From positions 83,859,765-83,923,764 of the forward strand of contig CM037588.1 of the NCBI GenBank assembly GCA_021018995.1: a DNA stretch of 64,000 nucleotides. Direction: 5' to 3'. Under the pieces are notes generated by a model. It did not search any database, was not told the origin of the DNA, and worked only from the letters and a program-made list of their open reading frames with translations. Source of the stretch: Chloranthus sessilifolius (taxonomy: Eukaryota > Streptophyta > Magnoliopsida > Chloranthales > Chloranthaceae). Of the stretch, positions 11,816 to 23,337 are shown one piece after another (the stretch's first letter is position 1; every line of letters begins with the position of its first letter). The position numbers and the translations under genes are program-made.

Positions 11816-11845
11816 ATATTCGGGCTGGTGTGCTGTTAAATAGAC

Positions 11846-12160
11846 TTGGCGTAACTAATACATGCGCCCATATTGCAGGGCACCTTTTTTACACTGGTGC
11901 AACTATTAGTTGCGCCATGGCAAAAATTTGGATTTTAAAGCTGGCGCTACTATTAGTTGTGCCAGTTATAAATTTCAGTTTTTTGCATTGTCGCAACTAA
12001 TACTTGCGCTAGGCAAAAACAATAGTTGCGCTAGTTATAAATTCCAGTTTTTTGCACTGGCGCAACTAATACTTGCGCTAGGCATAAACAATAGTTGCGC
12101 CAGTTATAAATTATAGTTTTTTGCACTAGCGCAACTAATACTTGCGCCAGGCAAAAATTG
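11846..12160. repeat. Cluster of dyad repeats in the leader of element A
   Basis: About five to eight copies or half-copies of the GGCGCAACTA dyad spaced 40-70 bases apart. Many units show a variant arm with ACTTGCGC or ACATGCGC in place of AGTTGCGC, so one arm has begun to change. The cluster lies inside the transcribed leader, not the LTR. Confidence 0.85.
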
Positions 12161-12639
12161 ATGCTCTAGAACTGATGACAGCAAGCACCAACACTCGAAA
12201 TGAGTCTCTTTTTTTGGTTTTTTATTGAAGCTAGGCTTCCGGGAATTGAGCTATTTTTTGGTGATCGATTCTCTCCTTACCGCACTAAACGGGTTTGAGT
12301 CTAGTATAACTCGCTAGTGTGCACCCCAAGGGATTTAAGCTTCGGAATGGGAACCCACCCGATATACCTCAGGTGCAAGCACCTTCTCAGATACTAGGTG
12401 GACTCGGACTTTTCTAGATCATCACCACTAGGGGCTGCCGCCATACTAAGACCCGGGTGGTTGTATGCGTGCCTAAACCCAACCCTTTGAAAATCTACCC
12501 CGTAAAAAAATAAATTGATTAAGCTCCCTAAATTGGTTCAATTTTATTTTTTTCAAAGCTTTTCTTAATTTTTTTGGAAGTTTTCTTTAGTTCAAAGACT
12601 GGGGGTGATGATCCCGTGCCACCACTACGGGCCGGCCTC

Positions 12640-12830
12640 CACTGTTGGGATATGAGTGCACAAGTAGGCCCGCCAATTGGCTAAGAGAATTTAAATGACG
12701 GAAATTAAATGAATTAAAAGACAATGCTCAAGTAGGCCCGCCGATCGGCTAAGAAACTTAAAATGACGAAAAAGTAAAGAAATTTAAAGACTACGCGCAA
12801 GTAGGCCTACCAATCGGCTAAGGCTTGCAA
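12640..12830 (-). repeat. Leader tandem repeat, about 65-base units, element A
   Basis: Three units, on the minus strand each containing CCGATTGGCGGGCCTACTTG or a close variant, joined by A/T-rich spacers. The same array occurs in the leaders of C (21112-21290) and B (26925-27022). It lies shortly after the primer site, where packaging or dimerisation signals are often found; function unknown. Confidence 0.85.
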
Positions 12831-12971
12831 ATGCCGTAAAAGTAGGGGTAAGTAAAGTGACTTAATTGGAGGGTGAGTGAAAAAAACAGCAAAAAATAAA
12901 TAAAAAATAGTAATAAAATGTTAGAAAAAAAAAAAAAAAGGCCTAGTTCAAGGGAAGCTCTACTAGCTAGT

Positions 12972-12988
12972 CCCAAGCAGAGTCGCCA
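12972..12988 (-). promoter_or_regulatory. Primer-binding site of element A
   Basis: Minus strand reads TGGCGACTCTGCTTGG next to the LTR end; element C has TGGCGACTCTGCTGGG at the same place. This is the primer-site form usual for Tat/Ogre elements (generally assigned to tRNA-Arg). Confidence 0.82.
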
Positions 12989-13708
12989 CAACCATGGGAT
13001 TTGTAACGATCCCGTCGGGGTGATGCGCTCTCTTGCAAAAATAGAGTCGCCACCCGGAGCTTTTGGTGTCCTGGGAAACCTAGTTCATTTTTATGAGCAC
13101 TAAAGTGCTAAAAATATGACTCTGAATCCGGTCCACACCAAAGGCTCTTGGGTAGTGGGTAGGGGCTTCGGTTATCGATCGGGAAGGTGTTAGGCACCCG
13201 ATCAATCTGCTTAACGCGGTCTCTACTAATGGCCAATATAAAAATAAAGTAAAAGAAAAGAAAATAGTTTTCTCTTGCCCAAATGGGCCTTAAATCCTAC
13301 TTGTGCCCCTCCGTTCCTACTGAAAATTTGGCGGCGTAACGGCACAAATGGGAGGATGGGAAGAGCTAAAGAAGAGATAGGAGAAGAAAGGGGAGAGCCG
13401 GAGCCCTTGTAGCACCGTATGAGAGCCATGTGTTGGCTTGCTTTTGATGAGCTCTTGAAGGCTTGTATGGTGGAAATAGGAGTTCTAACCTCTAAGGCTT
13501 GCTAGCTAAGAGGTAGAGAGGGAAGGTAAATGGTAGCATTTACCTAAACTAAGGGATCTAAGGTAGAAAATATCACTCAAAGGGGTGTTTTGAAATTCTG
13601 GAATTTGTATGAGCAATGGTGCACCAAAGGGAGAAAGATCTTCTCACTTTAAGCTCTTTCTCTCTTAGGTAAAAATTCTCAAACCCTAAACCAAGGGGTG
13701 GGGGGCTC

Positions 13709-13716
13709 TATTTATA
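13709..13716 (-). promoter_or_regulatory. TATA box of LTR A
   Basis: Minus strand TATAAATA inside CCTATAAATAGAGCC. The same octamer is at the same place in the other complete Tat LTRs, so it is the likely core promoter. Confidence 0.75.
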
Positions 13717-14008
13717 GGAAATGGGTGGATTAGGAAACCACTTAAGAGCTAAATGGGTTTAGCAATTAGGTAATCTCACATCTAAGGATTCCTAGGATTT
13801 TTGGAGCCTTGAGATGTGTGAAAAGGTCCTGCAATGGTGGACGATGGGGTGAGGCCTTAAGCCACTTGAAGGGTTGCAAATAGGTAGGGAATGGGTGCAA
13901 CAGAACTAGCAAAACACACCCCAAAGGTCAAGGTGGTCAACAAGTCAAACCCCATTCACGATTTTCAAGGTAAAATCCAGAGGTTACTGTTCATATGCCT
14001 GGGGCAAC

Positions 14009-14252
14009 TAATAATTACACCAGACAAATTTACAATAAAACTGTTTTAAATAGTGCCTGGAAGTTGGTTCGCGAGGATGGGTCCCACCTTTAACCTTGGC
14101 GCAACTAATAGTTGTGCCAGGCTTAAAATCTGGGAGAATTGGCCTAGCACAACTAATAGTTGTGCCAGAAAAAATTATAACTGGCGCAACTATTAGTTGC
14201 GCGAGGCCATTTTTGGGGAGAAATGGCTTGGTGCAACTATTAGTTATGCCAA
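14009..14252. repeat. Five dyad repeats in U3 of LTR A
   Basis: Units near 14009, 14097, 14146, 14182 and 14227. The best have arms GGCGCAACTA and TAGTTGCGCC around one base. All lie 300-540 bases upstream of the TATA box. Confidence 0.88.
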
Positions 14253-14676
14253 ATCCCTAGGGGGGGCCACATGGATTTATACTTATGCCCTCCGGGCTCA
14301 GTTTGCCGTATCTTTTGATGTATACCTCTGATTGGAGTAATTCTTGGACCGTTGGAAAGCTAACGATATTTAGTTTTCAATGGTATGAGATTCAATTGTA
14401 GTAGAGGGTCATAGCTGGTTCTGGTGCACCCCTCCTCAACCATTTACTTGATAAGGTTAGGTTTAGGTTTAGAACGGGTTCTAAGGGTCGGGATTGATTT
14501 CTAAAGGTTCGGGTCAGGTTCCTAAGGGGTCTAGGGTGATTCCTAAGGGTTTGGAAAGGTTCCTAAGGGTTCTAGTGTGGTTCCTAGAGGTTCCATACAT
14601 GTCATCCAAAGCTCAGAATTGCACCTCTCTCGAAAGGTGTTTCAATCGGGCATTAGGCCAAATTTTGGTGTCTACA

Positions 14677-15303
14677 CTCCAAAACTAAACTAACCTAATT
14701 AAGGTAAATATAACCAACAGATGAATGTAAAAGCCTACCACTTTAGGTAGACTCCCACGGTTTCCGATGATCCAATTACTTAGCACCGGAGACATTCTTA
14801 CGAAGCTTCAAGCCGACAAATCTCCAACTATGCTCCACATTAGCACGTACAGATCCTCCCTTCTCAAGCACGTGGATTCACAGATCACGGATCCCTCAAG
14901 AATGGTTGATACTAAATTAGACAATTCTTCTTTCATCTCCTCAATTTAGGCTTCTCTATGGTAATGGTTGCGAGGTGATCGAAATTGTAAGCAATCTATG
15001 CGGGAAGTGAAGTTAGCAAAAGTTTATGGTTCGGCTCTCACGAAAGGAAGATAAGTGAAAACTTCCCTTTCACTCTTCTCTCTTTATAACCAAATTTGGC
15101 AACCAAAATATCAAGATATTTACTTATAAATTCTATCCACTTGTTTTTAAGTCCGACTAGGGTGTTGAGCACACACACATAGCTCGGCGTATGAATTTCT
15201 CATCAATGGCTTGAAAGACCTTTTAAGTCAACTTTTTAACAAAATAATTCTTTTTAATTAATTATTCCTAAAACCTATGAGTTCAACGTATGACTTTTTA
15301 GCA
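14677..15303 (-). repeat. Truncated LTR of a Tekay/Del-like element
   Basis: Direct repeat of 17470-18117 with only scattered differences. It includes a shared block around ATGATCCAATTACTTAGC and one around AAGTTAGCAAAAGTTTATGG. It lacks the first ~55 bases of the LTR at one end and is cut at the other end by the 5' end of element A, which inserted into it. Confidence 0.82.
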
Positions 15304-15960
15304 CGTATGACTCAAGCTCAAAAGCCGAGATCCACTCCAGAATGTTTGGCTTCAAGCCCATCAAAAATTTTCTAGCCCTCATCGACTCTGTGGCCACATG
15401 CTGAGGTGCATATCGAGGCAGTCGATCGAACTCAGCCTCATATTCTCGCACTGTCATATTATTCTGCTCTAACTTTATAAATTGGGCTTCCCATTGATGC
15501 CATACAATCCTGGGAAAATATTTATCATTAAATGTTTCAATGAATTCTTCCCAGGTCCATGGCACGTTGGGGTTTTCCAACTCTCTAATCCTGAATATTG
15601 ACTTCCACCAGGGGTCAACCTCCCCATCTAACTTGAAGGTTGCCCAACACACCTTCTCGATGTCGGTGCATTGTAGTACCTCAAAAATCTTTTCCATTAC
15701 ATTCAGCCAACCCTCTACTAATATCAGATCAATCTGGCCCAAAAAATTAGGAGGACGCATCCTCCTAAACTCTGCAAACCTAGATGGTTGATGTCTGGTA
15801 GCAATCAACTCTACTTGCTGAGCTACCGCAGCAGTCTGCTGAGCCATAGAGGCTGTCTGTGGAGCCATATTGGTGGCCAATGCCTCCACAACACTTGCTC
15901 AACTCGTTCATTACCACCTCTTCCTCTTCCTATTCCTATAGGGATGACATTCGAATAAGA
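15275..15960 (-). pseudogene. Gag of a Tekay/Del-like chromovirus
   Basis: Particle-forming protein. The core reads FRRMRPPNFLGQ, WLNVMEKIFEVLQC, DPWWKSIF, TWEEFIETFNDKYFP, FIKLEQNNMTVREYEAEF and LPRYAPQHV, the usual order of chromovirus Gag. A Gly/Arg-rich start (GRGRGGNE) lies upstream in another frame, so a one-base shift near 15895 is likely. The frame runs straight into LTR sequence near 15300, so the rest of gag and all of pol have been deleted. Confidence 0.87.
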
Positions 15961-16160
15961 AAGGAATCCAATTCCCCTAGACATATCGATGCCCTTGGGA
16001 ACATCCTGTAACGGAACCGTCCTTGGTCCATCTCTACCTCTTCCTCTACCTCTGAACTATGGGCCCATGCTGATCTATCATTGTAAAACAACAATAACAT
16101 TAGATCAGTATTAATTGTAAATATAATCATGCCCTTAGTCCATGACATCCAGATCTAAAG

Positions 16161-16176
16161 CCATGCTCTGATACCA
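16161..16176 (-). promoter_or_regulatory. Primer-binding site, initiator-Met tRNA type
   Basis: Minus strand TGGTATCAGAGCATGG, complementary to the 3' end of plant initiator methionine tRNA, two bases after the LTR end (CA at 16180-16179). Confidence 0.92.
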
Positions 16177-16178
16177 AA

Positions 16179-18172
16179 TGCGACGACTCGACGTTCCTGT
16201 ATCAGAAATACTAGGAAGGCCGGCTTGCCAACCTATCGATAAATCGATAAGCCAGACAGATCATTCAGATATTAGAGTAGAAAGGAGCTCCATTTCGAAG
16301 ATCATAACAATAGAGACATAATTCTAAATCTAAACAATTATATGCAAAAGAGATCTCATATAAATAAGTTATATCTCAAAAAAGAACTAAAAAGAACCAC
16401 CAGTGTTGGCAAATCCAACACCTAAACAATGTTTCCTAATAATAGTTCCTCAAAATGATATAAGGAATTGCAAAACATGGCCTCGGACCCATAATTCAAA
16501 CAGTATCCAACTCAAAAATCACATAAAGAATATACCTAGAAAAACAAATCTAAACCAAGGGAAAGAACTTGTTAGGAGGGATGTCTAGCTCCTCCCATGG
16601 CTCGTAATCTGGATCACTCTCGTAACCCTAAGCCTGAGTCTCTATACCTGTGACATATAGTAGGGGTGAGCTAACATCGAAGCTTAGCAAAAGAAACTCA
16701 TTTATTCACATTTTGTCATAATTAAGCATTTTCAAAGACTGAAATCAAATCAGATATGGTTTTTCAAAACATATGTTTATGTACTAAGTTCCAATTCTAA
16801 ATGATCGAAAGCAGTATGATGAATGAGAAGTCAAACAGATCTAATGTTAATATGATTTCATATTCTAATTCAATGCATGCATCTTTAATTAATTGCCTTA
16901 AAATTTAACTTAAAATTCTTCCCAGGTTACTATATCATGAGAGTAGGAATAAAACCGATGGAAATCCCCAACTAGCCATCGTTGTTCAATGAACCCATTT
17001 TCAGGTAAAATGCAACGAGTCACTGCGTTATGAGGGTACTTGTGCTAGACAGATACTAAATCAAATAGGTTCAAAGTCAAACTCACGGATATACCGCCGT
17101 GTCGGTTGGGATTCGTTCACGAGAACCATAAATCAGATGATGCAAATACTAATCATATAGCTCTATGTATTTTAATACATTTCCAGATTCAAGAATTATT
17201 TCCAAGATATAATCAGGATTCAGGTTTTCAAAGTGTTTATCAAATTCATGGCGGATGCAAATCATATTCAAAACTCATATGACAGACAACAAACAAATTC
17301 ATTTGGTGAGGACTTTCTGGTTAAACCTTGACTGATTCCATTTTTGAAAGTTCGATTTTGAATTTGAACTTCGAATTTGGATTTGAATGCTCGAATTCTT
17401 TAGAATTCTGTAGTTTCTCAGTTTTCATTCACAACTTGTATTCCTCCAAAAATAAACTGACATGTGTTTCAAATTCCTATATAAACTACTCGAATTGAGG
17501 TAAATATAACCAACAGATGAATGTAAAAGCCTACCTCTTAAGGTTGACTCCCACGGTTTCCGATGATCCAATTACTTAGCATTGGAGAGAATCTTACGAA
17601 GCCTCAAGCCGACAAATCTCCAACTATGCTCCACATTGGCACGTACAGATCCTCCCTTCTCAAGCACATGGATTCACAGATCACGGATCCCTCAAGAATG
17701 GTTCATACTAAATTAGACAATTCTTCTTTCATCTCATCAATTTAAGCTTCTATATGGTAATGATTGCGATGTGATCGAAATTGTAAGCTATCTATGCGGG
17801 AAGTGAAGTTAGCAAAAGTTTATGGTTCGGCTCTCACGAGAGGAAGACAAGTGAAAACCTCCCTTTCACTCTTCTCTCTTTATAACCAAATTTGGCAACC
17901 AAAATATCGTTATATTTTCCTCAAAATATCAAGATATTTACTTACAAATTCTGTCCACTTGTTTTTAAGTCCGACTAGGGTGTTGAGCATGCACACATAG
18001 CTCGGCGTATGAATTTCTCACCAATGGCTTGAAAGACCTTCTAAGTCAACTTTTTAACAAAATAATTCTTTTTAATTAATTATTCTTTAAACCTTTGAGG
18101 TCAACGTATGACTTTTCGGCATGTATTTCGAGGTGACCGGATTCAGTTTCGTAAATTTTTCAGGATATTACA
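16179..18172 (-). repeat. 5' LTR of the Tekay/Del-like element
   Basis: Starts on the minus strand with TGTAATATCCTGAAAAATT at 18172, a start typical of Del/Tekay LTRs, and ends CA next to the primer site. Length about 1.99 kb. No gene inside. The other LTR survives as 14677-15303. Confidence 0.87.
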
Positions 18173-18918
18173 AACATCTTAGGTCAAATATTCCTTATCA
18201 ATCCTACAAAGTTGAACACTGACATATAAGGGGTCAATATTAAATGAAATGACATTAATTCAAATATAAAGTTCATATAATATAACAAAATAAAAGAATA
18301 GGGCTATGATTTCAGAACATGAATGGATATTAATTAATGTTGCTAAAGGAAACAATAACATTAATAATGATAATAATAATAATAATTCACACAAATCATC
18401 AATCTCATATATTCTATGTCACTACAATGCCTATTAATCCTATGTAAATTTTGATAGGATCTGATAATAATGAGGATAAGGTTTACCTTAGACCAACTGT
18501 AAGAATTCAGATGCAATTGGGGTAGGCTTTTGGCTCCACCTCCCGCTTGAAAATTGAACGGCCCTAATGAAAGAGTTTTTGTGAATTAATAGCATTGACA
18601 TAAAGCGACATGTATTCATCCAATCATGCTGATATAAAATATATGATGTCATGAAGCACACCAATTTGGTATGAACAATTTTCCTCTACAAATGCAAAAT
18701 CAAGTCTAGTTAACCACTACTCGACAAAGCTACAATCAATTTTAAAGATCAGACTAAATTATCTTTAAAAATAGTGGCTTTATAGGGGGCATTTTAGTCA
18801 TAGTCACCAAGTTTGTTCTAAACCCCGCGATCTACAAACTAATTTAGCGAACATATAGGGATATTGTAGGTTATGAATCTCTTACATTCACTAGAAACAC
18901 CACAAATTATGAACCATA
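18173..18918. other. Unassigned AT-rich sequence
   Basis: No coding region or repeat family recognised. Contains a short imperfect TAA run near 18365-18386. It is the flank into which the Tekay-like and CACTA elements inserted, and may be the only non-LTR host background in the window. Confidence 0.5.
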
Positions 18919-19401
18919 CACTACGTGAAAAAGCCAAAAAAACCACTACCTTAAACAATGGTTTGTTCCAAAAACCACTGTCATTGAGAGTGGTTTTTTT
19001 CAAAAAAACCACTGCTCTAAACAGTTGTAAAAAGAGCAGTGGTTTTTTTTTACCACTGCACATGGTAGTGGTTTATGAACTTCAGTAACGACTACTCTTA
19101 ACAGTTATAGAAAAAATACCACTGCTTTTGGCAGTGGTTTTTTTATCAAATTTTTTTAAAAAAAAATTACGTCGACGATTTTTTATGCAATTTTTTTATG
19201 CTTTTTTTTAATGTAATTTTTTTATGCTTTTTTTAATGTAGTTTTTTTAATTTAATTTTTTTAATGTTTTTTTAATACAATATTTTTAATGCTTTAAAAA
19301 CAATTATATAAAGAAAAACAAACTATTAATCTCATATTTAAATACATCCATTCAACTCAAATGCAAATCATTCAATGTCATTAATAAATAAAAAAAATGT
19401 C
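18919..19401. mobile_element. One end of a CACTA (En/Spm-like) DNA transposon
   Basis: Begins CACTACGTGAAAAAGCC, close to the CACTA terminal inverted repeat. It is followed by many short subterminal motifs in both orientations (ACCACTGC and GCAGTGGT, also AACCACTG) to about 19142, the arrangement that transposase binds in this superfamily. An AT-rich interior follows, then element C begins at 19402 and the rest is displaced out of the window or lost. No transposase was seen. Confidence 0.68.
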
Positions 19402-19765
19402 TGTAAACACCCAAATTTGGCCCAAGGCCTGATCGAAATATATTTCAAGAGAGGCGCATTTTTGAGCTTATGATGACATGTATGGAACCCCTCGGAATCA
19501 CCCAAGATCCCTTAGGAACCTACCCCGAACCATTAGAAACCAATCTCGACCCTTAGAGCCCATTTCGAACCCTAAACCTAACCTTCTCGGGCAACGAATG
19601 AGGAGTGGTGCACCAGGACTATCTGAGGTCTTCTACTGATATCAAATCATATATCATTGGAAAGAGGACTTCTCCAGCTTTCCAACGGTTCAGGAATGTC
19701 CCAATTGGAGATGTACATCAAAAGATATGGCGGTCTGAACTCGGAGGGCAAAAGTATAATATCAA

Positions 19766-19976
19766 GTGGCGCAACTAATAGTTGCGCCAGTTACAATTTA
19801 GCTTGGCGCAACTATTAGTTACGCCAAGCCACTTTCTCAAGATTTAAGCCTGGCGCAACTAATAGTTGCACTAGTATTAAAGTGACCCTCGCGAAGCCAA
19901 CTTCCAGGCTACTGTACAGAACTGTTTAACTGTACATTTGCCTGGTATAACTATTAGTTATGCTAGGCATATGAAT
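19766..19976. repeat. Four dyad repeats in U3 of LTR C
   Basis: The first (19766-19788) is a perfect palindrome with arms TGGCGCAACTA around one central A. The next three (near 19804, 19851, 19948) carry one to several arm changes. Confidence 0.9.
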
Positions 19977-20245
19977 AGTAACCTCTAGTTTTACCCTAAA
20001 TTTTGTGTCTAAGGTTTGACTTGTTGGCCACCTGGGTCTTTGGGGTGTGTTTTGATAGTTCTATTGCACCCTTTTAATACTTATTTGCAACCCTCAAGTA
20101 GTTTGAAACACCAACCCATCATCTACCATTAGAACCACCTACACACCTTTCCAAGCTCCCAAAAGCTTAGGAAACCTTAGATTAGAGATTACCTAATTGC
20201 TAAACCCAATTAGCATCTAAGTAGCCTCCTAATCTACCCTTTTTC

Positions 20246-20253
20246 TATAAATA
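20246..20253 (+). promoter_or_regulatory. TATA box of LTR C
   Basis: TATAAATA followed by GAGCCCCC, in the position conserved among the Tat LTRs. Confidence 0.75.
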
Positions 20254-20979
20254 GAGCCCCCTTTCCCTTGGATTAATGGTTGAGAAATTTGCTTAAGAGA
20301 GAAAGAGCTCAAAGTGAGGAGTTCTTCCTCCTATTTGTACACCATTTTCACATAAATTCCAGAATCTCCCAACCTCATTTCAAGCTTACTCTTGCATCCA
20401 AAACCCTTAGGATAGGTGTGTGCTCCCCCCTAGACCCCTCACTATACCTCTTAGCTTTAAGCTTTAGGAGTTAGAATCCTATTTCATACCATACAAAGCC
20501 ATCAAGAGCTCATCAAAGCAAGCCAACGCAAGGCTATCCTACGGTGCTACAAGGGCCCGAGTTCTCCGGCTCTCCCCTTTCTTCTCCTATCTCTTCCTTA
20601 GCTCTTCCCATCCTCCCATTTGTGTCGTTGCGCTACTGAATTTTTGGTAGGAACGGAGGGGCACAAATAGGGATTAAGGCCCATTTGGGAAAGAGGAAGC
20701 CATTTTCTTTTCTTTTACTTTATTTTTTTGTTGGCCATTACTAGAGACCGTGTTAAGAGGGTTGATCGAGTGCCTAACACTTTCCCGATCGATAATCGAA
20801 GCCCCTACCCAAGAACCTTTGGTGTGGACCGGATTCAGAGTCATATTTGTGGCACTTTAGTGCTTATAAAAATGATATAGGTTTCCCAGGACACCAAAAT
20901 CTCCAGGTGGGGAGTCTATATTTTTGCTAGCGGGCACATCGCAACGACGGGATCGTCACAAATTCCACGGTTACATAGA

Positions 20980-20995
20980 TGGCGACTCTGCTGGG
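20980..20995 (+). promoter_or_regulatory. Primer-binding site of element C
   Basis: TGGCGACTCTGCTGGG four bases after the LTR end, the form usual for Tat/Ogre elements. It is the best-preserved copy in the window. Confidence 0.87.
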
Positions 20996-21111
20996 AAAGA
21001 GCTTGTAGAGGTTCTCCTTGAAATTTGGCCTTTTATGTTTATTCTACTAACCATTTTTCTATTTTTTATTATTTATTTTATTTTATTTTTTTTTTACTCA
21101 CCCCTTTTTTT

Positions 21112-21290
21112 CCGTCATTTACGTGCCTTAGCCGATTGGCGGGCCTACTTGCGCATTGTCTTTATTTTTCTTTACATTTCCGTCATTATAGGTGCCCTAG
21201 CCGATTGGCGGGCCTACTTGAGCATTGTCTTTCAATTTCTTTACTTTCCCGTCATTTATAGTGTCTTAGCTGATTGGCGGGTCTACTTGT
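21112..21290 (+). repeat. Leader tandem repeat of element C, three units
   Basis: Three units of about 65 bases, each with CCGATTGGCGGGCCTACTTG (third unit with two changes) and a pyrimidine-rich spacer ending near CCGTCATT. Equivalent to 12640-12830 and 26925-27022. Confidence 0.88.
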
Positions 21291-21295
21291 GCAAA

Positions 21296-21889
21296 TATAT
21301 TTCGACAATGGATGCCGGCCCGTAGTGGCGGCACGGGATCTTCACCCCCGGTCTTTGAACTAAAGAAAACTTCCATAAAAAAAAGGGCTTTGGAAAAAAT
21401 AAAATTGAACCAAGCTAGGGAGCTTAATCAATTTGTCTTTGCGGGTTAAATTTTGAAAAGGGTTGGGTTTAGGCACACATACAATCACCCGGGTCTTAGT
21501 ACGGTGGCAACCCCTAGTGGTGACTCATTCCGAGCGGTCGGGTTGTTCTCCTCAATTTCTGTGCCTTCAATAGATCCAAGGTCCTCCTTCGATTCTTCTG
21601 AAGTGCATCAGAATCGTCGTTGTCGGCCTTGAATTAGGATACGAGAGCCACCTAAGAATGAAATTTCAAAGCCTCGGAACCTCTATTTTTCAAAGTTTTC
21701 TCCAAAATTAAAAAAAATATATATATAATACATAAAAATCAAATCAAAACCTAAAAATAGAATCTTTGTGGTGTCGGCACAACGGCATCATCTTGCCCTC
21801 TTTCGTCCCGTAGGGGAAGAAGGAAGAGAATTTTTGGGCCTTATCCAAGGCACCTTTACCCAACCCATTCCCGTAGACTGTCGTGGGTA
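21296..21889 (+). other. Leader of element C
   Basis: Conserved leader blocks (CACCCCCGGTCTTTGAACT, then the GGTTGGGTTTAGGCACA block) are present. The segment that holds the dyad cluster and most of the small leader frame in A and B is missing, apparently by a deletion near 21520-21540. No gene here. Confidence 0.65.
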
Positions 21890-23337
21890 GTGGACTCAGC
21901 TTATGCCTATCCTGACTCATCCCCACCACGTTCTCCAACCCATTCCCATTCGGGGGAAGTCCTTTCCACCATCCCCCTCACCCAATCGCCCTTTGTCGTT
22001 ACCGGCCCATTTGACGCCCCTATTTTCCCAACCACTACCTCCCAAAACATCCAAAGTCCAACCCCCAACTCCCCATCTTTTGCCCAAACCACTTCCATGC
22101 GAAATCAAACACATTTTCCATCCACATCCATGCCCCATTTTCTATCTTCCCCCTATAGGCCCAATCCACCCACATTCACATATACCACTTCCGCCTTATC
22201 CAACCCCCCACAAATCCCCCCATCTATCCGGGTCATGCCCAATTTAATCGAGACCATGCCCGATTTTTCTCACCACTCCACACCATACCCCCCATCATCC
22301 CAAAACATATCCAAAACATCTCCTCATCCCTCCAATCCACCCCATATTCCATCACTTACCCGGGTCATGCCCAATTTTATCAGGGTCATGCCCAATTTAT
22401 CCTCCACATTCATCCCGTCTATACCCCATCACCCTTAAAACCACCATCTCCATCCAACCCTCCTTCCATGACCATGATGGAGCTGTTCCAAGCCTACTCC
22501 ATGTGGAAGGCTTCCAAAAATGCCTCTTCTCCTCCACACCCCACATCCATGGACCTGTCCCATACCCTAGCCAATCTCCATCCCTCATTCCCCCATGACC
22601 TCTATCAACCCCCCATAATCCATACCATCAAAACCCCCATACCCCATGGCCCAAACCTCCATTCCCCACACTTCTCAAGGCCCCATGGACCAAGGCCCAA
22701 TGGGCATGACCCACCAAGGACCCATGGGCCAGACCCACCAAGGCCCAATGGCCAGACCCACCAAGGGTCCATGGCCCGAACCCATTAATGGCCCATGGCC
22801 CAAACTTATCGTGACCAAGGCTTCATGGCCCAAGCCCAAACCCCACACTCATACCTTCCACAATACCCCCAACATTTCATCGAACCTTCACCCCCGGGTC
22901 AAACCCAGGCCATACCCCAAACCCAATTTTCCCATGGCCTCATACCCCAAGACCATCTCCAAATCGCTCCCCATGCCCAGTGGCCCCATCAGGCCCCACC
23001 CCAAAATCAAACTTCCACTCATCCCATCATCCAATAGACTTTCCCTCATCCCCAATGGGCTCACCCAACCCCCACTCATGCCATTCCCATCCAACCCATG
23101 CAACACCAAGAAGAGAATCTCACCCTCGCTACACATTATGCCGACTAGCAGTATGAGGAGAACGAGATTAGGAATAATGGAGCCTATGCTGGGGCATTGA
23201 CCAGCCTTAACCCTCCTCCTATAGCTGCCCTCCCCTTGGTGGCCCAAAGTGAAGTCCAACCAACGACAGAGAAAGCAACCCCTATATCGAAATAATCAGA
23301 ATAGCTGAAAGAATAATTGGACAAAATACAAAGGTAG
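21890..23337 (+). pseudogene. N-terminal Gag extension of element C
   Basis: Same Pro/Ser/Thr-rich extension as in A and B (DSAYAYPDSSPPRSPTHSHS, then MPNF-type words). The ATG used by A is CTG here. An octapeptide repeat lies at 22640-22810 with fewer units than A or B. Frame breaks near 22438 and 22790. It ends at the start of the Gag core near KMGGAKIHD, where a deletion follows. Confidence 0.7.
22640..22810 (+). repeat. Octapeptide-coding 24-base repeat, element C
   Basis: About six or seven units encoding variants of G-P-M-x-Q-T-H-Q. The array is shorter than those of A and B, so its length differs among copies. Confidence 0.8.

Larger units (their letters stand above)
1..14676 (-). mobile_element. 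Tat/Ogre-type Ty3-gypsy retrotransposon A, left end outside window
   Basis: Reading on the minus strand from 14676 the order is 5' LTR, primer site, repeat-rich leader, gag, protease with G-patch, RT, RNase H, second RNase H, integrase, then a 3' accessory region with an antisense gene that runs off the left edge. The protease-RT-RH-INT order places it in Ty3-gypsy; the second RNase H behind the normal one is the hallmark of the Tat clade. All coding parts carry stops or frameshifts, so it is dead. It is in opposite orientation to the closely related element B (25568-54212). Its 3' LTR and target duplication lie outside the window. Confidence 0.9.
12989..14676 (-). repeat. 5' LTR of element A
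   Basis: On the minus strand it starts TGTAGACACCAAAATTTGG at 14676 and ends at the primer site, about 1.69 kb. It contains a TATA box at 13709-13716 and five dyad repeats upstream of it. A long conserved segment after the TATA box includes GAGTCGCCACCCGGAGC and the end of U5. The partner LTR is outside the window. Confidence 0.87.
19402..20975 (+). repeat. 5' LTR of element C
   Basis: Starts TGTAAACACCCAAATTTGG and ends at TTACA a few bases before the primer site, about 1.57 kb. Four dyad repeats lie at 19766-19976, the TATA box at 20246-20253, and the conserved R-U5 part contains the repeated TTAGGAGTTAGAA and CCATTTGTGTCGTT words seen in the other LTRs. Confidence 0.88.

Noticed and set aside
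14009..14252. Regularly spaced palindromic repeats resembling a CRISPR array
   Set aside because: The host is a plant, the units are imperfect, spacing is irregular, spacers are themselves conserved LTR sequence and no cas gene exists.
18173..18918. Search for a host gene in the non-LTR background
   Set aside because: No frame of useful length, no splice-linked exons and no recognised protein text.
22888..23259. Minus-strand frame opposite the Gag extension of element C
   Set aside because: Antisense shadow of Pro-rich coding sequence, not shared as a protein by A or B.
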